This document shows positions 1 to 12,814 of a stretch of 64,000 nt of DNA, in pieces (within the stretch, counting starts at the first letter, position 1; every line of letters begins with the position of its first letter). The notes below the pieces were generated by a model. It had not been told where the DNA came from. It searched no databases and was given only the letters and a program-made list of their open reading frames with translations. Made by a program: the position numbers and the translations under genes. This stretch comes from Melastoma dodecandrum (lineage: Eukaryota > Streptophyta > Magnoliopsida > Myrtales > Melastomataceae), in contig JARUPY010000533.1 of the NCBI GenBank assembly GCA_029817715.1, forward strand, positions 5,662,001 through 5,726,000. Reading direction: 5' to 3'.

Positions 1-746
1 AACTCAATCAAAGGTACAAAGGGGAGGTACGAGCCTCCCTGAATTTTTATTCAAATCCACTTGTAACGAATTGCGGGCCCAAGTGTATAGGCCCGCAATC
101 ACCGCCCTTCCCCGCCCTTTTGATCTAAATAATTGCTTGTGATTGCGCGTATGCTTAGGCTTTAGGTTTTACGTCGCATGATTGGTTTTAATCAAACAAA
201 CCTAAATTCGGGTCCAACGCCTGTTAAAACGTCGATAAAAGTCCGGCCTACTCCCGGATCGGGCCCAACACCCGTCAATCAAAAGTTAAACTTTTTTGGA
301 CAAATCGCCACCCTTTCGCATGTTTTAGAATACAAAGGCTAGTAAATAGGAATCCCCGAACCGAACTCTGATTTTTCCGACTTAAAATCACATTTTTAAA
401 CTAAGTCGGTGGCGACTCCGAACAATTTACCAAAGCTAAACTACATCCTATTTTTCGGGGCCATTTAGGATGAGGTGACGGCAAACCGAGCCGCTCCTTG
501 AGCCCTCCCGTGAGCGAGGTCTTACGCAGCCTTTCGCTCGCCACTTTCAGGGAACTGGAGATGGTTGGCGAAACGTCCCGCAGACTTGTTCGCGAATCAA
601 GGGAAGGCCCAATCCTAGGTCCCTTTTTTGCAGCGTCCGGCGTTCGAACCGGAACGTCGACCGGACTGGGCCTCGGGGGGAGCGGGCCCGGATCCTCGGG
701 TTGCCCGAACCGCCTCGCACATGCTTGGCCGGAGGGCGCGCGTACA
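1..746 (+). repeat. 5' LTR, 3' terminal part only
   Basis: Aligns with 16743-17490 of the 3' LTR and ends with gtaca at 746. Differences from the other LTR are about 30 substitutions, mostly C/T or G/A, plus small indels (for example eight bases present near 255-265 here and absent there, and aaaaatta present only in the 3' copy near 17250). An 8-bp inverted repeat at 377-384 and 402-409 (ccgactta/taagtcgg) could form a hairpin and is kept in the 3' LTR. ORFs reading through here on both strands are chance frames of LTR sequence. Confidence 0.88.
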
Positions 747-753
747 TCCCGGA

Positions 754-771
754 TGGCGACTCCGCTAGGGA
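754..771 (+). other. Primer binding site, tRNA-Arg type
   Basis: The 18 bases tggcgactccgctaggga begin seven bases after the LTR end. Their complement ends in GGAGTCGCCA, the 3' end of a plant tRNA-Arg with CCA added. Ogre elements are known to prime from tRNA-Arg. One base differs from the Ogre consensus I remember (g to a at the fourteenth base). Confidence 0.75.
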
Positions 772-773
772 GA

Positions 774-822
774 CTCCGCATGTGGATTCCTACCGAAAAC
801 CTTTTACAAACCACATGCGGAG
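774..822 (+). other. 12-bp perfect stem-loop just after the PBS
   Basis: ctccgcatgtgg (774-785) and ccacatgcggag (811-822) are exact reverse complements around a 25-nt loop. The stem starts three bases after the primer site, so in the genomic RNA it would lie beside the annealed tRNA. A role in RNA packaging, dimerisation or primer placement is inference only. Confidence 0.6.
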
Positions 823-1432
823 GAGAGTTATTTGTTTTCGCATGTAATTGATTGGCTCGGTGCCCTTTGTATGATCTCCTACATGTGTTTGTTTACCGCT
901 TTATTAGGCATACATAGGTAAGTCCCTAAACCCGGGACTAGGATCTTTAGGGTGTCACCGAAAGGCACGGCCTCGCTACTTCCTGCGGCTTGTAGGCTAT
1001 GGACCGGGACCCGCCTCCCTTAGTCCGAGGGAGGTCTTAGAAACCTTCATCCGAGTCTAGAATTGCTTGCCCACTACAGGTACCAGACGCCGCACGTGCG
1101 TTTGCTTGTTACTAAGTGACTGCTACTCGTACAGGGACAGGTTCAGGTATGTGTTGTATGGGATAAACCGTGACACTAACTCTGTTCATTTTGCAGCGGT
1201 TTGGGTTGGTCACGAAGGGTTCCAAATTTCCTTTCTCCCTTCTCTAACTCCTTTTACCGCTTTAATATATTCATACACATTCATGATCGCGTGAATGCAT
1301 TTCAATTCACGATTTTTCTTGTAATACCATACATTCTATTTTACTTGAACACGATTGCACAAATTGCGTGCTGAATCATACCATACTAGGGTTAGGGATT
1401 GGAATGTTATCATCCTGGATTGACACCCTATT

Positions 1433-2611
1433 ATGCAGAAAGACTTCATGGAGCCCATCGCATTGCGACAGAAGAACATGCCTAACGCCCATCACCTCCG
1501 CCAGTGGTTGCCGCTGCTGAGGCCATCCGAGCTCGAGTTCGTGCAGTCCAAGCTCAAGGGACTCTTCCACCTCATTCACCTGGAGTTGGATTGGGCTCTC
1601 CTGCAGAACCTGGTGGGGCGCTGGGATCCGGATTCTTTCGTCTTCCGCTTCGGGGATTTGAGGCTGGCACCACTCTACGAAGAGTACATCAACCTTGCTG
1701 AGATGCCCCACCGCACGAGAATACTGCCCTTGCCTCGGATCGACAAGCCGAAAGAATACATAGCGAGGCTTCTTCAAATCCCGTCAGCAAGTGTACCCGG
1801 ACTATTTCATTCCCAAGGAGACATCAGCGTCAATGGCATCATCGATCTGCAAATGACGCCGTACAACTCACACATGGGAGAAGGGCAAGGATCGGCACGA
1901 GCGTTCATCCTGCTATTCGTCGGGACGATACTGTACCCGCAGAATGAGAAGACAATCAACAGGCGAGCCGTCTACATCACCAAAGCCATTTTGGAAGGCA
2001 CTCCTTTCCTGCCCAACCTGATTGGAGAAACCAACTTCAGCCTCACCAACATTGTGCGTGAAGCCAGGCGAGGAGTTCGCAACCACCGAATGACCTTCTG
2101 TCCAGCCCTACTGCAGGTGTGGTTCTACACTCACTTCGGGATCACAGGAGAAGCCTTCACAAGAGAACACACACCGGGATTGCTGGTCCGCATCGTGGGG
2201 CGTGCCCGCCTTCCCATACGCACCTTTGTTGGAGTCGACGCTCTATTCCGTTCTCTGGAGCCTGCCGACTTCTATCAGAGAGCCCCCTGCTTCGACACGG
2301 ATGATGCCATCACTTCCTCGACGGACGGATACTTCATTCCAATCATGGGGTTCGGAGGCACTTCCTAGTACCCACCATTTCAAGTCCGACACCAGACGAG
2401 GGCACCCCCACAACAGCTCTTCCGACCCCTCAGCCTCGACGACAAGGTGGTCAAGACAGCACTCCAGAGGGTGATCGCGCACATCTCCCGCATATGGATG
2501 ACCCTCACGGAAGAAATCTGCGAGCTTCCACTAGAACCCGAGGAGGATGATCGCGCAACTCAGTCCCAGCGCTTCTGGAGGAAGCGTCACACTCAGTGGG
2601 ATCGCCTCTGA
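1433..2611 (+). pseudogene. Ogre ORF1 protein upstream of gag, interrupted by TAG
   Basis: The ATG at 1433 opens 311 codons to a TAG at 2366-2368. The same frame then continues without a stop for a further 80 codons to TGA at 2609-2611, ending in a charged Gln/Arg-rich tail, so the ancestral product was about 392 residues and the TAG is a nonsense change. The N-terminal half (LRPSELEFVQSKLKGLFHL, then WDP and FRFGD motifs) looks like the plant retroelement ORF1/DUF7745 family, itself distantly like the plant mobile domain. Molecular function is unknown. Position before gag on the same strand is diagnostic of Ogre. Family assignment is from recall of the sequence pattern. Confidence 0.65.
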
Positions 2612-2914
2612 CTAACGATGTCATCGTGCTGCTATCGGGCCTGCGAACCCATTCTATCTTTCCTTTCAGTTCATTGTGTTTTAACTTTTATGAAGATGTT
2701 GAACTTATTGGTTTCTATCTAATTCGTTTCTTTTGGGGTTAAATTCGAATGAGAACAATCCAATCCCTACATTAGAAGCACCATGCATCACTACATGTCA
2801 TGCATCCATAATATCACTGCTTGATGCTGATCGGATTTTCCTTTGTTTCAACCAAGGTACTGAGCAATAGCTCCATACCGAAAGCGCCCCAGATATCGTG
2901 CCATCCGAGTAGTG

Positions 2915-5900
2915 ATGGCCGAAGCTTCGGCAGGACAAGCACTGACTCCCATGGTCTTGTCTCCGGCAGCAGAAGAAGAGATAGCCCCGACTGCCGGAGT
3001 CACCATTGCCGTCCTGTCACCCGCCGCCATCGTCTTCTCGGCCGCGATGGAAGCTCCCTCACCTTTCCCAATGTTCGCCTTCCTGTCGTTGCCCCAGACT
3101 ATCCTCACTACTGGGCAACCCTCAGATGGGAGGACCGCACCGATGTACGTCCCACCGCTGGTTGCGTCAACAGCGCCGTCGGTGATGTCGTCAGCTGCTC
3201 TATTGGCGACAGCTCCCCTCAATTCCACTTCAAGCATACTGGCCCAAGGCGCCGGCTCTCCTTCACTGGGAGACAAGGTGGAGTCTCTCACAGCCGAGCT
3301 CTCTTCTTTGAAGACGATGATGGCTGAGCTTCTCCAACGACAACTAGCAACCTCCCCTGCTCCTGCCACCTCCCAAAACCCCCACATTCCTCCTGTCATG
3401 CCAGGACCCCAAACATCAACATACACATTTCATCCTAACCTAAACACTTCACTAAACACTCTACCTCCCTATAATCTGGTCATGCCCGGATTCGCTACCT
3501 CCACAAGTGTAGCACCTTTATCTAACCCATACATGAGTGCGCCATCCCTTTCCCTTTCCATGCCTCAGCCATATCTGCCTCCATACTACCCTCAACCAAC
3601 ATCCCGAGGGCCAATTCCCTACCTCCCAATGCCGTACGGGCCAACTCCCCACACCCACACCCAAACACCCGGGCCAACTCCCTACCCTCAAACAACTTCC
3701 ACACCTCTCACTTTCAGAATTCCCCAACCAATTGCCACCCCTTCAGTTCTGCATGTGGAACCAGCCTTGCCAAGCCCACGAACCCGTAACGCAGCGATCG
3801 TCAACGACTATTTGGCGAGCGACAACAGACCAGCGCTTTCGAGACAAGGCTCGAGGCTAGGATTGCTTCAATGCAGCAAGAAAAGGCTGGTCGCATGGCA
3901 AAGTTGGAAGAGCGCCTGAACGCCATCCAAGGGTATCGAGCACACAACTGGGAGTACGCCAACAACCAGATCCCTCAGATTTAAGTCCCGCCAAAGTTCA
4001 AGATGCCCGAATTTGAGAAATTCCGTGGAAACGGCTGCCCGAAATTACATCTCAAGCACTTCTGCCACAAGATGGCAGTATATCCAGCAGACGATAAATT
4101 CCGCATCGCCATGTTCCAAGAGAGTTTGGCGGAATCAGCGCTGCACTGGTATTACACCAAGGATGTTAGCCAGTACACAACATTCAAAGACTTGGCCCTT
4201 GACTTCCTCAACTACTACAACTTTAATGTTGAGATGGCACCTACAATCTCGGATTTGCGGAAATTGAAGAGATACCGCACCGAAGACGTTAAATAGGTTG
4301 CCTACCGGTTCAGGCATATCGCGTCTCAGATAAAGCCGGCGATTACAGAAAGGAAACTCATCGACGAATTCCTCCAGCTACTTCCACGTGAGTACATGCC
4401 CTACATGATCGGGCAGACATTCTCCACCTTCGCTCAAGCAGTTATCAATGCGGACAAACTTGACAGAGTAAATCGAGAAGGGTTAATCCCTTCCCCTTCA
4501 GCAAAGCCGGCAGTGAAGCCTAGGCCCAAGGAGCTTATTGCGACTGCTGAGCAGAACAGGCAATCGATAAGGGCAACACCACCCCCGACCTCGTACGCGC
4601 CAAGGACGTATGTCGCAGCCGCGCTCAGGCCCCCAGCCCCGGCAACAACTCGTTTTGGACCCCCAGTCAACATGGCAGGACAACAGCAACCAAGGCCTGC
4701 ACAAATGGAGCGTCCACGACGAAGGTTGGAGGACTTGACCCCAACGCCCGATCCCCTGGATGTCATGTTTGTTCGATTGAGGGACATGGGTTTCATCAAA
4801 CCCGTTAAAGCTAAAGCAACCAATCCCTCATCGTTTGAATACAACCCCAAAGCGGTTTGTCAATACCACTCAGGAGCAACGGGGCACGACACCAAGGATT
4901 GTATTGCTCTGAAGTTCAAGATTCAGAATTTGTTGGATGAAGGAGCCATCGCGTTTTCCGTGCCTGCAGCTGCCCCAAATGTTAAGAGCAATCCTCTTCC
5001 TGAGCATGTAAATTATATCGGGGCAAATTTCTTCTCAGTTTTGGCCGAACAGGAAGAAGAAGTGAACTTGTATTAATATGAGTACGCACAACCAAGGAGT
5101 GTCAATGTCGTAAGCGTCGGTCGTGGTCGAGGTCGAGGCCGCAGCCGAGGTCGAGGAAGAGGTCGTGCGCCCCAGTCCAACAGAAGTGTTCAGCCCACTA
5201 TCCTGCCGGATGGATTTACATTGGTTCCCCGTCGGCAGCCAGGGACGCCGTACGTTTATGTTTCTTTGGAATCAACACAATCTGAAGCGTGCCAGACGGA
5301 ATCATCGCCTGTGACTGAACCAAGGATTCCGGTCATGATGGGACCCACCTGCACGTCTCTCAGCCCAGAAGTTGAATTAATTACCCGCTCCGGAAGGGTA
5401 GTGCCAGCTCCTGAAGCGTCATCCCTAGCCGAATCTTCGAAGCCCAAGGCGCCTTCAAACGAGCAAATCCGCAAGGTGATTTATACGGTGAAGGGAAGCG
5501 ACTACGATATAGTCGAGCAGATCCGAAGACAGCCAGCCCAAATCTCACTATTTGACCTCATCCATTCATCTGACAAGCACAGGGAGATGTTGGAGAAGTT
5601 TCTAGCCGAGGTACATGTGTCAAAGCAGGTTGAAGTCGCGGCGTTAGATGCGTACATGAGCAGCATGCTGGCGAGCAACATAATTACCTTCTCGGAAGAT
5701 GATCTACCGGAACAGGGGTCGGATCACAACAATGCTCTCTTCATCAGGCTCAAGTGTCGTGATACCACCATCTCCAAGGTTCTCATCGATGGCGGGTCAG
5801 GGGTTAATATCATCCCGTTGGCGGTAGCTCAAAAGCTCGGCATCAACTTGGAGAAGCTTTCACAATCCAGCTTAACTATTCGGACTTTCGACGGCGCGAA

Positions 5901-6811
5901 GCGGCTGGCCCATGGGGAAGTTACGTTAGAGATCAAAGTTGGGCCAACCCTCTTCTCTACTCAATTCCAGATTCTGGAGACTGCGGGGTCCTTCAACATG
6001 TTGCTGGGGCGTCCATGGATTCACCAAGCTGGAGCAGTTCCCTCAACGCTTCATCAGATGATTCGATTTTCCTCAGATGGCAAGCTCATCACATTAGGGG
6101 AGAACATTCAATGGAGCTTTGCCACGAGATTGACATGCCATACGTGGGAGAACCAACCGAAGAGCCGTCAACAACACAGACCTTGGAGATGGTCAACATG
6201 GTGAGGCGCGACTACAAATCGGATCCTTTGATGACATGGGACAACATCAATGCTGCAAAGGAATTCCTTCGACATGGGTATCAACCGGGCCAAGGACTCG
6301 AAATTAGAAGACAAGGGATCGTCTATCCGATCACTATTCCAGCTCCTGCAGGGACTAGTGGACTCGGATTCACTGGCAAAGTGCGGCGCAAACAGGGCAA
6401 TCACCCCATCAGCAAATCGGCCATCCGTTTCGTCCGATCATCTGCGGCGACAATGGAAGGCGAAATCCTGTCGGAGAAGTTGGAGAATGTGAAGATCCAG
6501 AAGGATGAAGAAGTCGATGACGAGCAGATGACTGTTGAACATGTTAATGTCATCCAAGTGAATATCGGGCTCGGGCATAGGCGTCGACCTCGCATGCAAG
6601 AGCCGTACTTCCGAGCTCCAGTAGTGCCAATTCCACCCTGGACGCCTCCAAGGTTCGAAGCGCCTCCTCCGAACAAGCGCATGGATTCTCCTACTACTAG
6701 CGAAGAAGCGGAGGAGAAGGAAGACGAGAAGACCAGGACACAAGAGTCCGAAGAAGAAGTTTGTATGATGAAAGCGTCGACCCTGGCCGAGTCAGACATG
6801 CCTCTCGACGG
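2915..6811 (+). pseudogene. gag-protease-G-patch region, broken
   Basis: ATG at 2915 (a GTG precedes it) starts a Ser/Pro/Ala-rich N-terminus in frame 2. Around 3800-3840 the coding sense moves to frame 1, where a retrotransposon gag domain lies (about 4003-4450). A C-x2-H-x5-H-x4-C zinc motif is at about 4858-4905 and an Arg-Gly-rich stretch at 5115-5170. The aspartic protease has the active-site variant VLIDGGSGVNIIP near 5785 and ends near 6080. In-frame stops interrupt it at 3982-3984 (TAA), 4294-4296 (TAG) and 5074-5076 (TAA). A further shift near 6085-6110 leads to frame 3, which carries a G-patch-like segment (HGYQPGQGL, near 6270). The exon ends at 6811 before a splice donor. Gag packages RNA; the protease would cut the polyprotein. 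Confidence 0.8.
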
Positions 6812-7118
6812 GTGAAACTTTCCATCTTTACTTTTATGCACTTAGATAGATAGAGTCTAGGGTAGGTTACCTTGCTACATTCTGGTCGCGGACTAGCAAG
6901 GTTGTCTATATGTAACGCGACCCCTAGGCAGTACCTAGGGCGTTTGTGGGATCAGGCCGCTGATGATCAGGGCGAATCTGAGGAAACGATGAGGGACCCG
7001 CTGAGTCCTGATCCCACAACATTTTCTTTTGGTCATAAGCGCATGCCTTATTGTCGCATGAAACAATATTTCGAATGATTCATTTCAATGCATCACTCTG
7101 ATTTTTGCCCCTTTTCAG
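6812..7118 (+). other. Ogre-type intron between protease and RT
   Basis: GT at 6812-6813 (gtgaaact) and a pyrimidine tract with AG at 7117-7118 (ccccttttcag) bound 307 nt. Removing it joins the G-patch exon, ending in phase 2, to the RT exon, which needs one base, and keeps the frame across the junction. Unspliced RNA stops at TGA 6813-6815. Ogre elements are known to splice at this place, which could set the ratio of Gag-Pro to Pol. Confidence 0.72.
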
Positions 7119-10100
7119 GAACGGCGCTTCGGGTACACCCGAGAACACCCCTGAACAAGATGGAGAAGCAGTAGACGACTCTAAATCCATGGAAGGATAC
7201 TATGGCTTGGAACAAGGTCTTCAACGACATGAAGAACCAAAGGACATCACACTGCAGAGGCCGGTTTCAATCAACATCGGAACTCAAGATGACCCCAAGG
7301 AATTGTTCGTCGGCGCAGACTTATCAAAGGATGAAACTGAAGACATCACCAACTTGCTCAAGGAATTCTCTGACGTGTTCGCTTGGTCGTACACAGACAT
7401 GTCGGGATTAGATTCGGATTTTGTGGAGCACAAGATTCCTACAGACCAGTTCATCCTATAAAGCAGAAGCAACGCCGATATATGCCCGAACTAGCCCTTA
7501 CCATCAAGGAAGAAGTGGATAAGCTGCTGAGGGACAACTTTATCGAAGTGTCTACCTATCCACAATGGGTTGCCATCATAGTCCCTGTCATCAAGAAGAA
7601 CGGGAAGGTCTGAGTCTGCGTCGACTACCGCGACCTCAACAAGGCGAGTCCCAAGCATGACTTTCCACTCCCGCACATCGATCTATTAGTGGACAATACC
7701 GCTGGATTCAACAGATTCTCTTTCATGGATGGATTCTCCGATTACAATCAGATTCGCATGGCCGAAGAAGACAAAGAAAAGACAAACTTCACGACGCCCT
7801 GGGGCACGTTCTGTTATCGAGTTATGCCTTTTGGACTCAAGAATGCTGGGGCAACTTATCAACGTGCTATGGTGGTTTTATTTCATGATATGATGCATCG
7901 CGAAATTGAAGTCTACGTCGATGATATGATCGCCACGTCCAAGGAAGATGAAAACCAAACTGTCATTCTCCGGAAGCTATTTGAACGGCTTCGCAAGTAC
8001 AAGCTGCACCTCAACCCCACCAAATGCGTGTTTGGAGCAACTTCGGGCAAACTTCTTGGTTTCGTTGTCAGTAACAAAGGCATTGAGATTGATCCTGATA
8101 AAATCGAAGCAATTCGTGATCTCCCAGCTCCAAGGTCAGTCAAAGAGATCCGCGGCTTCATGGGTCGTGTTAACTACATCGGATGGTTCATCTCCAACCT
8201 AGCCGACACATGCAAACCACTGTTCAAGAAATTAAGGAAAGACGTCAAATTTGAGTGGGACGATGATTGCAAGATCGCATTTGAGCAGATTAAGACGTAT
8301 TTGATAGAACCACCAGTTCTTATCCCGCCAAAGCCGGGGCATCCTCTCACGCTCTATCTCACCGTCAGGGAAGAATCATTTGGAGCCATGCTCGCCCAAC
8401 AATTTCCAGGTGCCAAGGAGCACGCGATTTACTACCTCAGCAAGAAATTTACAAATTGTGAGTCAAGATACACAACTCCTGAGCGTACCTGCTGCACACT
8501 CATTTGGGTTCTCCACCGACTCCGACAGTATACTCTGCATTATGAGATCCTGTTAGTGTCCGAGAATGACCCACTCAAATATCTCTTCGACAAGCCAACA
8601 TTGATGGGGAGAGTATCAAAGTGGCATTGCAACTCGTCGAATTCGACATTCGACTCCACTCCACGAAGTCAGTCAAGGGGAAAACAATCGCTGAATATCC
8701 AGGAACGAATGATTCATCTTTGGAAATCGGACTACCAGATGAGAACATCTTACTCATGGAACGAGAACCAAGGTGGAAGATGTACTTCGACGGTGCAGTT
8801 AATTCCTCAGGATCAGGAATAGGAGTTGTGGTAATCTCCCCAGATGGACAATATTACCCAACGGCCGCCAAAGTCACCTTTCCCTGCACGAGCAACATAG
8901 CTGAATATGAAGCGTGCATCCTCGGCCTACTTCGTGTACTCGACATGCGGGTTAAGCTCCTCAACGTTCATGGAGATTCGACACTCATCATCTCCCAGAA
9001 AAATGGAGCATGGCGCACTCGAGACACAAAGCTCATTCCATATCAGGATTATCTACAAACACTAATTAGACAATTTACTGATATTGAATTTAATTATCTC
9101 CCGCGAACTGATAATCGATTTGCTGATGCTCTGGCAGTGCTCGCCTCAATGATTCCGTTGGCTGGAGAAATGGACATCGAACCCCTGCGCATCAATATTG
9201 CTGATGATCTAAGTTGCATGCATATTGAGCAGAGTCCACCTGAGGATTCCCTACCTTGGTTCACGGACATCAAGAATCATTTACAATCAGGAGGATTTCT
9301 CCAGAATAGCACGGGGAAAGAACGCAAGTTCATCCGGAGGATAACAAGAAGTTATTTTCTAGACGGTGATACCTTGTACAAAAAATCCTTCAAGACGGCT
9401 CTCATGCGATGCGTCACCAAGCAAGAAGCTGAAGCCCTCATTGTCGAAGTCCATGAAGGGGTTTGCGGACCGCACATGAACGGATATGCTCTCGCCCAGA
9501 AAATCATGCGACAGGGGTATTATTGGCTCACAATAGAAGCCAATTGCGTCAAATATGTCAAAGCATGTCACAAGTGTCAGATTTACACCGAGAAGGTACA
9601 TGTGCCTCCAACAAGACTTTACCCGCTATTTGAACCATGGCCGTTCTCAATGTGGGGCATGGACGTGATCGGGCCCATCAATCCCAAGGCATCCAACGGG
9701 CATCGATTTTTACTGGTCGCAGTCGATTACTTCACCAAGTGGATTGAAGCACAATCCTTCAAAGAAGTCACAGCAAACAACGTCGTGTGTTTCATGAGGG
9801 CGAACATCATCGCCAGATATGGAGTTCCGGAGATATTGGTCATAGACAATGGTTCAAACTTCAACAGCAAACTGATGGAATCCCTATGCATGGAATTTCG
9901 AATCAAACATCTCAACTCTTCACCGTACCGTCCACAAATGAACGGTGCAGTTGAAGCCGCCAACAAAAATATGAAGAAGATTCTTCAGAAAACAGCAATT
10001 ACCTATCACGATTGGCACGAGAAGCTCCCTTTCGCGTTATTCGCCTACAGAACGATAATGCGCACTTCGACTGGGGCAACTCCCTTCGAGCTCGTCTACG

Positions 10101-10504
10101 GCACTCAAGCGGTCATTCCGACAGAGGTCAAATTGCCAACTCTCAGGATATCATCCCAAAGCAACATGACAGAAGAAGAGAAGGCCAATCATCAAATAAC
10201 CCACCTCGACTTCATTGATGAGAAGCGACTTGCCGCAGCTCACCATATGCAATGCTACCAACAACGCATGTCTAGAGCAGTCAACAAAAAGGTCAAGCCA
10301 ATCAGGTACAGACCAGGTGACCTCGTTCTTAAAAGAATCCTACCCAATGTCAAGGATCCACGGGGAAAATTCGCTCCAAACTACGAAGAATCATTCGTCG
10401 TCAAGCACGCCTTCTCAGGAGGAGCAACCATCTTAGCAAAAATGGATGGAGGAGAACTGCCACAAGCAATTAACGCAGATGCTCTCCGACGATATTACAC
10501 CTGA
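7119..10504 (+). pseudogene. pol: RT, RNase H, archaeal-type RNase H, integrase, broken
   Basis: Order of domains: RT from about 7470 with YVDD at about 7915; the first RNase H to about 8600; a second RNase H (FDGAVNSSGSGIGVVV) from about 8775, typical of the Tat lineage; integrase with an H-H-C-C zinc region near 9450-9590 and the DDE core from about 9660; C-terminus to TGA at 10502-10504. Lesions seen: a one-base shift near 7455-7465, TGA at 7611-7613, and a probable one-base loss near 8620 at the first RNase H/connection border. From 8621 to 10504 the frame is open for 627 codons. No chromodomain is visible. Confidence 0.85.
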
Positions 10505-12800
10505 ATGGTATCCAGGTCTCAAGTCGTACTTTTGAGACGATATCTGTCAACTGAATTCTTTTACACCTCGAAAAATCACTCAGGATAAAGAAGGCTGACA
10601 TCAGGGAAAAGGGAGAAATACACAATCATTCTTCTCCTCATTCATGTTAAGCGAAATTACATGAACACATTTCGTTTATGTCCTTTGTCTCGTGGGCAGG
10701 TACAAGGGCTCCTCACACGTATGGTGCAAAACTCCTATGACAAATGCGAGGGTGGTAGGGTGGCAAAGCTTCAAGCCAAAGTCTTGTAAGCAAATTCGTC
10801 AGACCTTCGATTCCATCAGACGAAGACGCAATGACGAAACCATGCAAAAAGGAAGTATCAAAATTCTACTTCACTTTTCTCACAAATGAAGTTACACGAG
10901 CAAACTTCATTCTTACTCTAACAGAAACAAGTTACAAGAATTTCCTTGTTTCTAACCATCTGTTTGATAGGTACACGAGCATCCTTACACAACAGGCATC
11001 AAGCAAGAGTAACTATTTCATCAATCATTCGATTCCATCAGACGAAGATGCAGTGATGAAACCACACAAAAAGGGAAGTGTCAAAACTCTACTTCGCCTT
11101 TCATATAAATGAAGTTACAAGAACAAACTTCATTCTCACTTTAAAAGAAAACAAGTTACATGAGCTTACTTGTTGTCTGTCCTTTGTCTAACATAGGTAC
11201 ATGAACATCATATATTATGGACAAAGGCGCGGGTGGTTGGGTGGAAAATTTCGAACCAAAGCTTCGAGATTGCCTTTGTTGTCACCACGGATGATTATAC
11301 TAAAAGGGAGTATCATTTACATTGCTCTCTAACAAATTTTTTGTCGTTCCTCAGATGGAATCAGAACGACCATCGAGATGGACATACCCATCCCACCTCC
11401 CTAGCGGATATTTTACTTCATCTCCCCAAGCGAGAGTCAAAATACATGAATTAACATCATTTCCGTCCGTTGTCAACAAAGCAGGCACATGGACATCCGT
11501 ACAGTATGGTACAAACTCCTGGGCAACGGCGAAGGTGGTCGGGTGGAAGCCGTTTCAAGTTTAATTTAAAAGAACGCAGAACACGAAAGTGCACAAGAGC
11601 ACTACAGAGGCTTGAGTATCTAAACCTATTCATCTCTTAAACATTTGTCTGCCCATTCGCATATAATTCGAAATTATTTTTTTATAATAAGAATGTTTCG
11701 AAGCGAGAGTGGAGAAGGCAAACACTGTGAGGATTCATACACGAGCATTCAGGCGAATAACAAATCCTTTGACAAAAGATGCTCTAAACCAGAATGAGAT
11801 CGAGCATTTCTTCTCTATCCCAAACACGAAACATCAACCATTGCTAGCCCCTTTCGAGCCAAAGTTAAAGTTTTTCGTACACACTACACCTAACAAGTCT
11901 AAGGACCGCCTCACATCGAGGTTAAAAGGAAAGTCTTGTAGCTAGAAACCGGAAGCAACGGATCGTAGAGGTTACACTTCCTTAAGATTCAAGCGAAGAG
12001 GCATCATCGACAGTTGAGCCTACCAGTTGAGTCGTTCCTTAGGACCGAACTTCTCAAAGAGCCTCTCAAGAAACATAAATTCCAGAGAAAAATATCAGAA
12101 AACAAAGCGGGGCAAATCCCTCGTAATTCAGCAAGGAAAAGAAGGAATCAGCGCAAAGACCAAAGTCTTTAAAAGAAAGCGCAAAATGAAAATCAAAAGT
12201 GCAAAAAAATAAAGTACCGGGGCCGACATTGGTGGTCGCAGAAGCAAAGGTGTTACTCTTTCAAACAAGTCAAAGACAAAACATTCCCCAAAGTAGATTG
12301 TCCACATCTACTAGTAAGCCGATTGTTCATCCCCAACAAAACACATCAACTGGTGAGCTGTCTGAAAGATGGAGAATTTGCTTGAATGGTGAAACCTCTA
12401 TGACCCAATAACTCTCGATGAGGTCCTTAGACCCTTTCTTTCAAATGATTGAATTAAACTTTCGATCTAAAGGCCTTTCGCCAAAACCACGTTATAACCC
12501 GAGTAAAGCCTCCTTTGACCGATACATGGGCATCCAAGTCAAAGTAATTCCGAAATCCAACTGAAATGGTATTCAGAAATGAGAGTGAAACACGAGAGAA
12601 ATCAACAAACCCTCTCCGCTTTCGCTTAGAAACATGCTTTTAAAGGGAAAACAAAATGAAGCATAATGTATATGTACATTTAGCTATTTTTGTTTTCGTT
12701 GCGGTTAATGATTTTCTTGATGAGTTTCCAGGATACATGTCAAGAATAATTTGAGGTATTAACGATATCCTTGCGAGCGAATCTTTCCAGATTCCCTCCC
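10505..12800 (+). repeat. Repeat-rich 3' untranslated region of the Ogre-like element
   Basis: No gene. A block containing ttcgattccatcagacgaag at 10806 recurs at 11028, a 222-bp period, with the following 130 bp also conserved. A second motif family (tccttt-gtc ... ggtaca ... gggtgg-tggg-tgg) appears near 10680, 11178 and 11465. Diverged tandem repeats between integrase and the 3' LTR are common in Ogre elements. Short ORFs here follow no coding pattern. Confidence 0.6.
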
Positions 12801-12814
12801 AAGGAGGGGCAAAT
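12801..12814 (+). other. Polypurine tract
   Basis: aaggaggggcaaat lies directly before the LTR start TGTAATACC at 12815. A G-rich purine run at the LTR edge is where plus-strand DNA synthesis starts. Confidence 0.75.

Noticed and set aside
401..851. ORFs on both strands at the left edge
   Set aside because: They lie in the LTR and run into the PBS; the same frames are damaged in the 3' LTR.
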